From: Rhizobium sp. CB3090
GTDB taxonomy: Bacteria; Pseudomonadota; Alphaproteobacteria; Rhizobiales; Rhizobiaceae
Direction of reading: 5' to 3'
Assembly (NCBI RefSeq): GCF_029714285.1
Contig: NZ_CP121663.1
Location: 620,001-684,000, forward strand
DNA length: 64,000 nt
Shown: positions 52,297 through 59,970 of the stretch, in pieces
Numbering within the stretch: position 1 is the stretch's first letter
Layout of the letters: the number at the start of each line of letters is the position of its first letter
The notes under the pieces: model-generated
The model's database searches: none
What the model saw: only the letters and a program-made list of their open reading frames with translations
What the model was told of the DNA's origin: nothing
Made by a program: the position numbers and the translations under genes

Positions 52297-52333
52297 GCGG
52301 GCGGCAGGGCATTTGCCCTGTCGTCCGCTTTTT
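52297..52333 (+). terminator. Rho-independent terminator after pcaIJF
   Basis: Fifteen-base arms at 52297-52311 and 52314-52328 with two G-U pairs, a 2-base apparent loop, and TTTTT at 52329-52333. It stands 20 bases after the pcaF stop. Confidence 0.88.
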
Positions 52334-52431
52334 GTTTGCGCCGAATGCATTGCCTGTTCGCGGTCGCCAATGATATTACCAATGCCCATTGTTTTCGTTC
52401 TTTATCTTTTTGACAGTGTGGAGGAGTCGTC

Positions 52432-53226
52432 ATGGCAGAACTCGCGCAACTACTCGCGTCCATCCGTATTCCCGATCTCGCCGGCAAACGGGTGCTGATA
52501 TCAGGTGCATCCACGGGCATCGGCGCGGCTGTCGCCCGGGCTTTTGCTCAGCAGGGGATGAAGGTAGGCATCCATTTCAACGCCAGCCGTGCGCCTGCCG
52601 AAAAGTTGGCCGCGGAGATCACCGCCGGGGGCGGCCATGTGCATCTGGTCCAGGGTGATGTTTCGCAGGATGGCGAGACCGAGCGCGTCGTCAATGAGAC
52701 GGCGGAAGCGTTCGGCGGCCTCGACGGCCTGGTGAACAATGCCGGCGGCATGCTCGGCCGCGTGCCGACTTCGGCGATGACCGACGAACATTATGAGCGC
52801 GTGATGAACCTCAACGCCCGCTCGGTCCTTGCCGCGACCCGCGCCGCATATCCTTATCTCAAGAAGCAGGGTGGCTTTATCATCAACACCACCTCGATTG
52901 CCGCCCGCAATGGCGGCGGCAACGGCGCGATCCTCTATGCGGCATCCAAAGGCTTCGTTTCGACGATTACTCACGGACATGCCAAGGAGTTCGTCGGCGA
53001 CAATATCCGCGTCAATGCCGTGGCGCCGGGCGTCATCGCCACGCCTTTCCATGAGCGCTACACCAACGAGGAACAGATGGAATTGCAGCGCAAGACCATC
53101 CCGATGGGCTTTGTGGGCACTTCGGAAGATTGCGTGGGCGCTTACCTCTTTTTGGCTTCGTCGACCCTTTCCGGCTATATTACCGGGCAGGTCATCGAGG
53201 TCAACGGCGGCCAGCTCATGCCATAA
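52432..53226 (+). CDS. SDR family oxidoreductase
   Basis: A 264-residue classical short-chain dehydrogenase. NAD(P) motif ISGASTGIGAAVARAF near residues 24-38, the NNAGG segment, catalytic Ser in NTTSIAARN, YAASK for the Tyr-Lys pair, and the usual end SGYITGQVIEVNGGQ. A GGAGGAG ribosome site precedes the ATG. It is on the same strand as pcaIJF but beyond its terminator, so it is probably an independent gene. Substrate not predictable. Confidence 0.9.
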   Translation: MAELAQLLASIRIPDLAGKRVLISGASTGIGAAVARAFAQQGMKVGIHFNASRAPAEKLAAEITAGGGHVHLVQGDVSQDGETERVVNETAEAFGGLDGLVNNAGGMLGRVPTSAMTDEHYERVMNLNARSVLAATRAAYPYLKKQGGFIINTTSIAARNGGGNGAILYAASKGFVSTITHGHAKEFVGDNIRVNAVAPGVIATPFHERYTNEEQMELQRKTIPMGFVGTSEDCVGAYLFLASSTLSGYITGQVIEVNGGQLMP

Positions 53227-53342
53227 TGCCGGCCTTGCAATCGGCTCCCTGGGCCGGGCAATTCCGTCTTCATTCGGTAAAAAGCGACTTCACGGCTCAA
53301 AGGGCGCTTTGCCGACCCATAGGCCGATTTCTTCAAGGTGGC

Positions 53343-53921
53343 TTAAGCAACGAACGGCACCAGCGCTGGCGTCTTGGTTTTGTAATCGGCATAGGCCTGG
53401 CCGAATGTCTCGCCCATCCAGCGCTCTTCGATGCCAACCCGGCGCAGAACGGCATAGAGCATGAACGCAGTCGCGAGCATCGCGCCGATGTGGCCGCGGG
53501 CGAGCGCAAAGCCGATGACAGCAAGCAGCAAGCCGGAATAGATCGGATGGCGAACGATGGCGTAGGGGCCGGTGCGGATCAGCGCATGATCTTCCTTGAC
53601 GGTGATTACGCCACTCCAATTACGGCCGATGTGGTAACGCGCCCAAACAGCGAAGGCGAGGCCGATGATGGTCAAGGCGGCGCCGATGCCATAATAGGTC
53701 AGATTTTGCGGGACGAGCTGGAACGACAACGGACCGAGCCAGGATGGCCGCACCGCCAGCAAAAAAGCCCCGATCCAGATTGGTGCCGTATTCGACAGCC
53801 GCGACAACGCATCCTCGCTCCGCGTCGTCTTTTTGACCCGGAACGATGCGATGAACCAGATCAGTGCCCATATGCCCCAGCAGACCGGCAGGAACAAGGG
53901 CAGCAATGTTGCTTCGCTCAT
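53343..53921 (-). CDS. Isoprenylcysteine carboxyl methyltransferase-like membrane protein
   Basis: A 192-residue integral membrane protein with about five hydrophobic segments. The C-terminal half has the ICMT/PEMT-type signature ALIRTGPYAIVRHPIYSGLLLAVIG and ERWMGETFGQAYADYKTKT, the SAM- and phospholipid/isoprenoid-binding part. Bacterial members methylate unknown lipid-like or thiol substrates. Its ATG overlaps the stop of the upstream glutathione transferase gene as ATGA, so the two are cotranscribed. Confidence 0.85.
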   Translation of the reverse strand: MSEATLLPLFLPVCWGIWALIWFIASFRVKKTTRSEDALSRLSNTAPIWIGAFLLAVRPSWLGPLSFQLVPQNLTYYGIGAALTIIGLAFAVWARYHIGRNWSGVITVKEDHALIRTGPYAIVRHPIYSGLLLAVIGFALARGHIGAMLATAFMLYAVLRRVGIEERWMGETFGQAYADYKTKTPALVPFVA

Positions 53922-54655
53922 GCCCCATTCTTATCCAACTCGGGATAGTTCCGGAAGATACCATCTTCGTTGAAGGGAATGCGGCGTTCGGATTTGAGAT
54001 AGCGGGCGATGTTCGGTCGTCTCGCGACAGCGTCATGCAGAGCCGCCAGATGCGGATATTGGGTGGCCAGATGCGCCGTGGCGCGCGGAAAGGCGTAACG
54101 CAGGCCGTCGAACACCTGGAACAGTGACAGATCGACATAGGTGAGCCGATCGCCGAATATGTGCGCCGGCCCTTTTGGGTTGTGCCGCAGGACGCGTTCG
54201 AAATAGCCGAGGAATTTCGGCACGCGGTTATCGATGAACTCAGCCGCACGCGCTTTGGCCTCCTCCTTCTGCTCCTCGTAATATTTCGAGGTGGCGATGG
54301 GGTGATGCGTGTCGTGCACTTCGGCAACAAGATCGGTAATCGTGAGCTGCAGTCCATGCACGACATGGCGCGCGCCCTGATCCTCCGGCGTCAGACCAAG
54401 TTTCGGCCCGAGATACATCAAGATGTTGGCGACATGGGAGATGATGAGATCGCCGTCTTTCAGGAAAGGCGGAGCAAACGGGATATGCGCCTCCGACTTG
54501 CTCTTCATCACCGCCATCATCGCGTGAATGCCTTGGCCTTCGCTCGCCGGACCGCGGCTGACGTCGACATAGTCGGCGCCGGCTTCCTCGAGCGCCAAAC
54601 GTACGAACTCGCCACGGCCCTGGATGCCGTCCCAATAATAAAGCTCATAGGGCAT
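53918..54655 (-). CDS. Glutathione S-transferase family protein
   Basis: A 245-residue GST. The N-terminal thioredoxin-like domain starts YELYYWDGIQGRGEFVRLALEEAG, with the Tyr-rich start of this class, and has a substituted proline loop AHIPFAPPFLKDGDLIISHVANILMYL. The C-terminal helical domain has FGDRLTYVDLSLFQVFDGL, the conserved capping-box region. Function probably detoxification or redox; coupled to a membrane methyltransferase gene. Confidence 0.88.
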   Translation of the reverse strand: MPYELYYWDGIQGRGEFVRLALEEAGADYVDVSRGPASEGQGIHAMMAVMKSKSEAHIPFAPPFLKDGDLIISHVANILMYLGPKLGLTPEDQGARHVVHGLQLTITDLVAEVHDTHHPIATSKYYEEQKEEAKARAAEFIDNRVPKFLGYFERVLRHNPKGPAHIFGDRLTYVDLSLFQVFDGLRYAFPRATAHLATQYPHLAALHDAVARRPNIARYLKSERRIPFNEDGIFRNYPELDKNGA

Positions 54656-54682
54656 TCAAAAATCCTTCCGTCCTTAGCCTAT

Positions 54683-54973
54683 CTATTTCGGTTCGCGGCC
54701 AAAATCCTTACGCAGTTCATCCTTCGCGGCTTCGAGGGTTTTTTTCTGCCGCTTGCTGAGATGGCTGCCGGCGCGATTGATGTAGAAATTTAGCATCGAC
54801 ATGGCGGAACGGAAGGGGCTGGACTTGCGGCGATCGCTCGCCTCAGCGGAATGCTTAAGAGAGTCGGCAACAGCCTTAGGATCGCGCGATTTGAAGATGC
54901 CCTCTTTCAAATCCAAGGCATCGCTGTTCTCGGTTACCTCATGTGACCATTTCTTCTTTTGGGACCGGGCCAT
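54683..54973 (-). CDS. DUF3175 domain protein
   Basis: A 96-residue basic protein matching DUF3175: KKWSHEVTENSDALDLKEGIFKSRDPKAVADSLKHSAE, then SPFRSAMSMLNFYINRAGSHLSKRQKKTLEAAKDELR. Function unknown. ATG 54973 has AAGGAG upstream; the frame extends antisense to the next gene without support. It lies 28 bases downstream of another small basic protein gene and probably shares its stress-type promoter. Confidence 0.8.
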   Translation of the reverse strand: MARSQKKKWSHEVTENSDALDLKEGIFKSRDPKAVADSLKHSAEASDRRKSSPFRSAMSMLNFYINRAGSHLSKRQKKTLEAAKDELRKDFGREPK

Positions 54974-55001
54974 AGCGGGGCTCCTTTCCTCAAATATGAC
55001 A

Positions 55002-55316
55002 TCAGTGATGAGCGCGCTGTTCATTGCGTTTGCGGGTTGCGGCGGCCTTCTTTGCCGATGCGGAGCGTTCGCTCGCAGAGCGGCTCGCGGATGCTTTGCC
55101 TCCGATGCGTCCGCCTTTTTCAGAGGATGCATGGTTTTCGCGATGACCTCGGCCGGAGCCAGATTTTTTACCGCCGCCGCTTTCCTTGTTCACGGTCGCC
55201 CAAGCACGACGTTCGGCTTCTTCTTCGGAAACGCCGCGGCTTTCATAGCCTTCCTCGATATGTTCAGCCTTGCGCTTCTGCTTGTCGGTATATGCGGATT
55301 TGTCTCCTCGTGGCAT
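55002..55316 (-). CDS. Small basic stress-type protein (often annotated plasmid stabilization protein)
   Basis: A 104-residue hydrophilic protein. The N-terminal part YTDKQKRKAEHIEEGYESRGVSEEEAERRAWATVNKESGGGKKSG is a conserved rhizobial/proteobacterial motif; the rest is Ser-, Lys- and Ala-rich and of low complexity, possibly DNA-binding or intrinsically disordered. The usual name has no strong experimental basis. GAGGAG precedes the ATG, and a GGAAC-N18-TT element lies 32 bases upstream. Confidence 0.78.
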   Translation of the reverse strand: MPRGDKSAYTDKQKRKAEHIEEGYESRGVSEEEAERRAWATVNKESGGGKKSGSGRGHRENHASSEKGGRIGGKASASRSASERSASAKKAAATRKRNEQRAHH

Positions 55317-55347
55317 GATCTTTCTCCTCGTTGCCTATGAGAAAGCC

Positions 55348-55372
55348 AACCCAGCGCCGTGGAAAAAGTTCC
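55348..55372 (-). promoter_or_regulatory. Putative EcfG (RpoE2-type) stress promoter
   Basis: On the minus strand GGAAC (55372-55368) is followed after 17 bases by GTT (55350-55348), fitting the GGAAC-N18/19-TT consensus of alphaproteobacterial general-stress promoters. It is correctly oriented, 32 bases before the start codon of the small basic protein gene. Confidence 0.55.
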
Positions 55373-55392
55373 GGTTCAGCGGAACACGGCGA

Positions 55393-55545
55393 CTAGTTCG
55401 AAATATCCGGAAGTGGCTGCGCAGCTGCCGTGTCCGCATCATCGGCCGATGCGGGGAACATGATGCCGACGGAACGGTCGATGATGAGGATCAGAACCAG
55501 CGCCGCAAAGAGATAAAGGGTGGCGAGAATGAGGAGCGATAGCAT
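55393..55545 (-). CDS. Small membrane protein, 50 residues
   Basis: An unannotated-size open frame coding for 50 residues: a single strong hydrophobic helix at 2-22 (MLSLLILATLYLFAALVLIL) followed by an acidic, soluble tail ending LPDISN. The start follows the stop of a 28-residue frame by three bases, which could couple their translation; no separate ribosome site is strong. No family recognised. The composition is what a real single-pass membrane protein would have, but coding status is not proven. Confidence 0.45.
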   Translation of the reverse strand: MLSLLILATLYLFAALVLILIIDRSVGIMFPASADDADTAAAQPLPDISN

Positions 55546-55548
55546 GGA

Positions 55549-55635
55549 TTACATCGGTATAGCCGCGAAGCAGCAGCCTGCCCCGGCGACCCCCAGAGCA
55601 AAGACTTCAACGCGGTTCACATAGTTGTTGCACAT
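55549..55635 (-). CDS. Possible 28-residue small protein or leader peptide
   Basis: ATG at 55635 is preceded by AGGGAG at good spacing and opens a 28-codon frame (begins MCNNYVNRVEVFALG, has a CC pair near the end). The ribosome site lies in the loop of a small hairpin with arms GGCGA and TCGCC. It may be a leader peptide for the 50-residue membrane protein or a small protein itself. Confidence 0.35.
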   Translation of the reverse strand: MCNNYVNRVEVFALGVAGAGCCFAAIPM

Positions 55636-55744
55636 GGCGAAGCTCCCTTTTCGCCAAGTATCATGGATATGTGACATCTATTCCCGCGGTAGGCGTAATT
55701 TACCGGAATCCTTGGGAAATTTTGGCAATGTGGCACCATAAGAC

Positions 55745-55772
55745 AACGGCCTGGTAATTAAGCCAGGCCGTT
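55745..55772 (-). terminator. Hairpin downstream of the DUF2934 gene
   Basis: Perfect 10-base arms AACGGCCTGG (55745-55754) and CCAGGCCGTT (55763-55772), about 38 bases after the DUF2934 stop on the minus strand. The T content after the stem is low, so termination is plausible but not certain. Confidence 0.5.
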
Positions 55773-55809
55773 AATGTCTTCGGCTATATCATGAACCGCG
55801 AAGTTTACA

Positions 55810-56100
55810 TCAAATCTTCGCGTCGGCCGCCTTTTTTGACGTCCGTTTCGTCGCGGCCTTTGTGGACGCGCCGGTAACGGCCGCAGCCATGACAGCGGCC
55901 ACCTTGCCCTTTGCCTTGGGTTTGGCGTCTGTCTTGGGCTTAGCGTCCACCTTCTCTTTCTTGCCGGCCTTTTTCTCAAGCGCGATGCGCTCGCTGCTCG
56001 CCTGCTCCCAATGAACCGTATCACGGCCGGAAGGATACCCTTCTTCCTCCCATATGGCGTAGGCGCGCTTCTTGATCCATTCGTCCCGGGGTTCCAACAT
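55810..56100 (-). CDS. DUF2934 domain protein
   Basis: A 96-residue protein. The N-terminal half matches DUF2934 (IKKRAYAIWEEEGYPSGRDTVHWEQA); the second half is a Lys-, Ala- and Pro-rich tail with AKPKTDAKPKAKGK and TKAATKRTSKKAADAKI, reminiscent of histone-like tails. Function unknown; such genes are often near stress-response genes in rhizobia. The ATG has CGGAGAACGGCA upstream. Confidence 0.8.
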   Translation of the reverse strand: MLEPRDEWIKKRAYAIWEEEGYPSGRDTVHWEQASSERIALEKKAGKKEKVDAKPKTDAKPKAKGKVAAVMAAAVTGASTKAATKRTSKKAADAKI

Positions 56101-56434
56101 TGCCGTTCTCCGTTTGCATCATTGAACATGATTGATGAAAACGCCCGCTCTCTAAACGCGGGCTTTTATGCCTTCACGAGCAGGCGCTGAGGGGGCCATG
56201 AAGAAACTCTCCCTGTTCCCATGCTCAGCCTGCGGCAGGTGCTTCGCATGAAAAAAGCTGGTGTATCGTGTTGGACGACAGCGAAGCGACCGAACGTCAA
56301 TATGGCGACAGTGCGCTCGTCATTCAATTTAAAACTTCTAATACACGGCCTTTTCGCAGGGCCTTCCGTCGAAGGGACCGGAAATAGAGCCTGCAGTCGA
56401 TTGCAGCTTTCACGGGCAAAGTTATACTCCCGCC
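56101..56434. other. Intergenic region with bidirectional hairpin and a possible gene remnant
   Basis: This 334-base gap between divergent genes has a hairpin (GCCCGC at 56143-56148, GCGGGC at 56158-56163) flanked by A-run and T-run, like a bidirectional terminator. A frame open from 56202 to 56387 has no ATG; from GTG 56268 it would code for 40 residues starting LDDSEATERQYGDSALVIQ. It may be a decayed gene. The promoters of both flanking genes must be here too. Confidence 0.4.
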
Positions 56435-57898
56435 ATGTTCGATCTGGTGATTGCCCATTGGGGCCAAATCCTCGCTGTCCTCTCCATTGCCATGGGGGCG
56501 GTAGCTGCCATTCATGCGGCGATGACGAAAGAGGAGGTTCGCGCGGCGATCGGCTGGGTCGGCGTCATCATCCTGTCGCCCATCGTTGGGGCCGTGCTCT
56601 ATGCCGTTGCCGGTATTAACCGCATCCGCCGGGCATCGCTGAGCTCGCAGCGCAACGTCTTGTTCCAGAAGGACGCCTCGGGCGCGCTCGCCAGCTTCGA
56701 CGCCCAGGGTGATGTCGTGCGCAGAATTTTTGGCGAGCGCTTCGGTTCTATGAAGACGCTTGGCGACCGCGTGGCGCGCTATCCGATGAGCACCGGCAAT
56801 ACCATTGAAATGCTGGAGAGCGGCGATGTGGCCTATGCTGCAATGAAAGCCGCCATCGATGGCGCCGAACGCAGCATCCTGCTGGAAACCTATATTTTCG
56901 ATCGCGATCCGATCGGCCTTCGCATAGCAGACTCGCTGATTGCGGCCGTCAAGCGTGACGTCAGCGTGCGCGTGCTGATCGACGCCGTCGGCGCCCGCTA
57001 TTCGGTGCCGAGCATCATGGGCTATCTGAGAGAAGGCGGCGTGCAGGTGGACGTCTTCAACGGCAATGTGATCATCGGGCTCAGGCTGCCTTATGCCAAC
57101 CTGCGCACCCACCGCAAGATTCTGGCTGTCGACGGCCGCATTGCCTTTACCGGCGGAATGAATATCCGCCAGGGTTTTACCCGGGAATTCGCCAGCGATC
57201 ACTGCGCCCGCGATACCCATTTCTGCGTCACCGGTCCCGCCGTCGCCGATCTCTTCAACACCGCCGCCGAAGACTGGCGTTTTGCCACAGGCGAAGCGCT
57301 GAGCGGCGATCACTGGCGGATTGGGACACCGGCGAACGAACCCGGCGCGCCGGTCTTCATGCGTGTGATCGCCTCCGGACCCGACCGCAGCGTCGAGACG
57401 AACCATAAGATGCTGATCGGCGCATTTTCTGTCGCCCGCACCTCCATCCGCATCATGTCGCCCTATTTCCTGCCCGATCGCGAGTTGATCAGCGCGCTGG
57501 TGACGGCGGCGAGACGCGGCGTCGACGTGGATGTCATCGTGCCTGCCGCCAACAATCTCCTGCTTGTCGACCGTGCTATGACCGCGCAGTTCGATCAGAT
57601 GCTGAAGGATTATTGCCGCATCTGGCGCGCCGACGGCCCTTTCAACCATTCGAAACTGCTGACGATCGATGGCACCTGGGCCTATGTCGGCTCTTCCAAT
57701 CTGGATCCGCGCTCTCTGCGGCTGAATTTCGAAGTCGATCTGGAGGTCATGGACCGCGGCTTCGCCGGCGCGATCGATGCGCGTATTGAGGCCGTCCTCG
57801 AAACGGCAATCCCGGTCGAGCTCGGCAAGCTTCATGCACGCCCTTTCATCGTCCGCCTGATCGAAAAGATCCTATGGCTCGGTTCACCTTATCTCTGA
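56435..57898 (+). CDS. cls: Cardiolipin synthase (phospholipase D family)
   Basis: A 487-residue membrane enzyme. Two N-terminal hydrophobic segments (residues 1-30 and 38-62) precede the catalytic halves, each with an HKD motif: HRKILAVDGRIAFTGG (His near 226) and HSKLLTIDGTWAYVGSSN (His near 405). This is the bacterial cardiolipin synthase layout, condensing phosphatidylglycerol or a related donor to cardiolipin. It is followed 43 bases later by an endonuclease/exonuclease/phosphatase protein. Confidence 0.88.
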   Translation: MFDLVIAHWGQILAVLSIAMGAVAAIHAAMTKEEVRAAIGWVGVIILSPIVGAVLYAVAGINRIRRASLSSQRNVLFQKDASGALASFDAQGDVVRRIFGERFGSMKTLGDRVARYPMSTGNTIEMLESGDVAYAAMKAAIDGAERSILLETYIFDRDPIGLRIADSLIAAVKRDVSVRVLIDAVGARYSVPSIMGYLREGGVQVDVFNGNVIIGLRLPYANLRTHRKILAVDGRIAFTGGMNIRQGFTREFASDHCARDTHFCVTGPAVADLFNTAAEDWRFATGEALSGDHWRIGTPANEPGAPVFMRVIASGPDRSVETNHKMLIGAFSVARTSIRIMSPYFLPDRELISALVTAARRGVDVDVIVPAANNLLLVDRAMTAQFDQMLKDYCRIWRADGPFNHSKLLTIDGTWAYVGSSNLDPRSLRLNFEVDLEVMDRGFAGAIDARIEAVLETAIPVELGKLHARPFIVRLIEKILWLGSPYL

Positions 57899-57941
57899 AC
57901 AAAAGGGCTCAGACCGTCTTTCTACAGACAAGCCTTTTTAC

Positions 57942-58892
57942 ATGACAAGGCCGGCAATCACTCCCTATACTCCCGAAGGGGCAGTTCGGCAGGCTTTGAC
58001 AACGGAAATGGTCGACGGACAGATGCGGAAAAAGAACGAAAGTCTCCGTGCAAGCATTTTCGAGAGCTTAAAGAACAGAAAGAAGTTGCGGACGGCGCAT
58101 GTCGGCGAGCGAACCCGTCCGGAAGGCACATTGATCGCCTCCTATAATGTCCACAAATGCGTCGGCGCCGATCGCCGCTTCGACCCGGAGCGGATCAGCC
58201 GGGTTATCCATGAAATCGATGCCGACGTCATTGGCCTGCAGGAGGCCGATACCCGGTTCGGCGAGCGCACCGGTCTGCTCGACCTACGGCGGCTCGAGCG
58301 AGAGACCGGCCTTATTCCCGTGCCCGTTGTCGGCACGACCAAGGCGCATGGCTGGCATGGCAATGTCGTGCTGTTCAAGCAGGGCACGGTGCGCGATGTG
58401 CACCAGATCAACCTGCCGGGGCTCGAGCCGCGCGGTGCGCTGCTCGCCGAAATCGAACTGGCTCGCGGCGGCGCGCTGAGGATCATCGCCGCCCATCTCG
58501 GATTGCTGCACAGTTCGCGTGCCCAGCAGGCACGTTTGATCGTCGACCTGATGAGCACCGAGAATGACACACCGACCATCCTCCTCGGCGATCTCAACGA
58601 ATGGCGGCTCGGTGACCGTTCGTCGCTCAACACCTTTCAGGCTGCCTTCGGCCCGCTGCCGCCGGCTGTGCCGAGCTTTCCTTCCACCCTGCCGCTGCTG
58701 GCGCTGGACCGCATCATGGCCAATCGCCGCGGTCTGATCTCGACGGTGGAGGTTCATGACTCTCCATTGGCGCGTGTCGCTTCGGATCACCTGCCGATCA
58801 AAGCCGCGGTCAACCTGGAAGCCTTGCGGGCGGAAATGGACGCGCGCACTGAAACCGCGTTGGAGCGCGCCGCTTTCAAGGCAAGCTATTGA
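57942..58892 (+). CDS. Endonuclease/exonuclease/phosphatase family protein
   Basis: A 316-residue EEP-fold hydrolase. The catalytic core begins near residue 65: IASYNVHKCVG (metal-site Asn), VIGLQEAD (catalytic Glu), IIAAHLGLL, ILLGDLNEW (Asp and Asn) and a final SDHLPI with the His. All catalytic residues seem in place. The N-terminal 60 residues are unusual, polar, and not conserved-looking, so the real start may be one of the later ATGs (58008 or 58023). Often paired with cardiolipin synthase genes in rhizobia; phospholipid or sphingomyelinase-like substrate possible. Confidence 0.83.
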   Translation: MTRPAITPYTPEGAVRQALTTEMVDGQMRKKNESLRASIFESLKNRKKLRTAHVGERTRPEGTLIASYNVHKCVGADRRFDPERISRVIHEIDADVIGLQEADTRFGERTGLLDLRRLERETGLIPVPVVGTTKAHGWHGNVVLFKQGTVRDVHQINLPGLEPRGALLAEIELARGGALRIIAAHLGLLHSSRAQQARLIVDLMSTENDTPTILLGDLNEWRLGDRSSLNTFQAAFGPLPPAVPSFPSTLPLLALDRIMANRRGLISTVEVHDSPLARVASDHLPIKAAVNLEALRAEMDARTETALERAAFKASY

Positions 58893-59065
58893 AAGTAAAA
58901 AGTAGCCTAAAGTCAGAGAGTTGCGTCTGTTTAAATGCCGCCCGCTTGCGTGGCGTGCACGCGGCGGTGCTGGCTTAAGCAAGCCTATGCCCGCTATCGC
59001 CCAGACTTTCGTCTGATCTCGGTCAGACCAAAGTCCAGCCACTTCCCGACCGAAGCCTCAAAAAA

Positions 59066-59091
59066 GGAACAAGCGCAACAGCCGCGCTGTT
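59066..59091 (+). promoter_or_regulatory. Putative EcfG (RpoE2-type) stress promoter
   Basis: GGAAC at 59066-59070 and GTT at 59089-59091 fit GGAAC-N19-TT. The element is 51 bases upstream of the glycine-zipper protein start and in the right orientation. Confidence 0.55.
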
Positions 59092-59142
59092 TACCTACAG
59101 TTCCGTTACCCGCGGACAAACTGGAAACCAAAGGAGATTCTG

Positions 59143-59541
59143 ATGAAAACGAGAGTCTTTGGTATCGCAGCCATCTCCCTTGCTTTGGCGAGCGGGTATG
59201 CCTTTGCCCAATCTTCGACCGTTAACGGCGCCGCAGGCGGGGCCGTGACGGGAGCGATCGTAGGCGGCCCGGTCGGAGCCGCCGTCGGCGGCGTCGCAGG
59301 CGCCGTTGTCGGCACGGCTATCGATCCGCCGCCGCAGAGGGTCGTCACCTATGTGCAGGAGCAGCCGATACCGGATGATACGGTTGTCGTCCGGCAAAAG
59401 GTTGTAGTTGGCCGTACGTTGCCTTCTTCGGTTGTGCTAACGCCTGTTCCGCATAACCGCAGATATGCATACGCTGTGGTCAACCACGAACGCGTCATCG
59501 TCGAGCCACGCTCGCGCAGGGTCGTCGAGATTCTCGAGTGA
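59143..59541 (+). CDS. Secreted glycine-zipper protein with DUF1236 region
   Basis: A 132-residue exported protein. Signal peptide MKTRVFGIAAISLALASGYAFA, then a glycine-zipper segment rich in GA and GV repeats (about residues 28-60), then a DUF1236-type domain with VVGRTLPSSVVLTPVP and the final VNHERVIVEPRSRRVVEIL. Probably periplasmic or outer-membrane associated; function unknown, often stress induced. An AAAGGAG site stands before the ATG. Confidence 0.83.
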   Translation: MKTRVFGIAAISLALASGYAFAQSSTVNGAAGGAVTGAIVGGPVGAAVGGVAGAVVGTAIDPPPQRVVTYVQEQPIPDDTVVVRQKVVVGRTLPSSVVLTPVPHNRRYAYAVVNHERVIVEPRSRRVVEILE

Positions 59542-59547
59542 CGTACC

Positions 59548-59570
59548 CGGAGAGTGCGCAGCACTCTCCG
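59548..59570 (+). terminator. Hairpin after the glycine-zipper gene
   Basis: Perfect 10-base arms at 59548-59557 and 59561-59570 with a GCA loop, seven bases after the stop codon. A second perfect hairpin with 9-base arms lies at 59600-59621. T-runs are short, so termination or RNA stabilisation are both possible. Confidence 0.55.
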
Positions 59571-59653
59571 ATCATTTCCGACAACCCGGGCACAGTGATC
59601 TCGGCGCCTAAGGGCGCCGAGCGCCGAAACTGCGTCCCTTATGGAGAAGTACA

Positions 59654-59947
59654 ATGAAGAGACTTCTTATCTCATGCCTTGTCGCAATGGGCGCACTGAC
59701 GGCAACAGCACTGCCTACTTACGCTCAGTCCGTGACGATCACCACCGACGATGGCTATGGCTATCGCCATTACAATCCCTACTACTATCACTACGGCGAT
59801 CGCTATTACGGCGACCGTTATCGCTATCGCTATCGAACCATGTATCGCGACTGGGATGGCTACCGTCATGGCCACTGCATGACCAGGAGGGTCGCGTTTC
59901 ACCATCACGGCCGGCTGGTCGTGAGAGAAACGCGCTATTGCCGCTGA
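59654..59947 (+). CDS. Small secreted Tyr/Arg-rich protein
   Basis: A 97-residue protein with a clear signal peptide (MKRLLISCLVAMGALTATALPTYA) and a mature part dominated by Tyr, Arg, His and Asp, including the repeated unit YGDRYYGDRYRYRYR. Two cysteines, in GHCMTRR and near the C-terminus (RYCR), could form a disulfide. A GGAG site is eight bases upstream. No known family recognised; function unknown. The neighbour upstream is also a small exported protein. Confidence 0.7.
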   Translation: MKRLLISCLVAMGALTATALPTYAQSVTITTDDGYGYRHYNPYYYHYGDRYYGDRYRYRYRTMYRDWDGYRHGHCMTRRVAFHHHGRLVVRETRYCR

Positions 59948-59970
59948 CGGCAATCCAACAGGAGCGCAGA

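Noticed and set aside
50651..52312. 553-codon minus-strand frame opposite pcaJ and pcaF
   Set aside because: Covers two unambiguous thiolase/transferase genes on the other strand and shows no domain.
56324..57835. 503-codon minus-strand frame opposite cardiolipin synthase
   Set aside because: The plus strand has both HKD motifs; the minus frame is compositional shadow.
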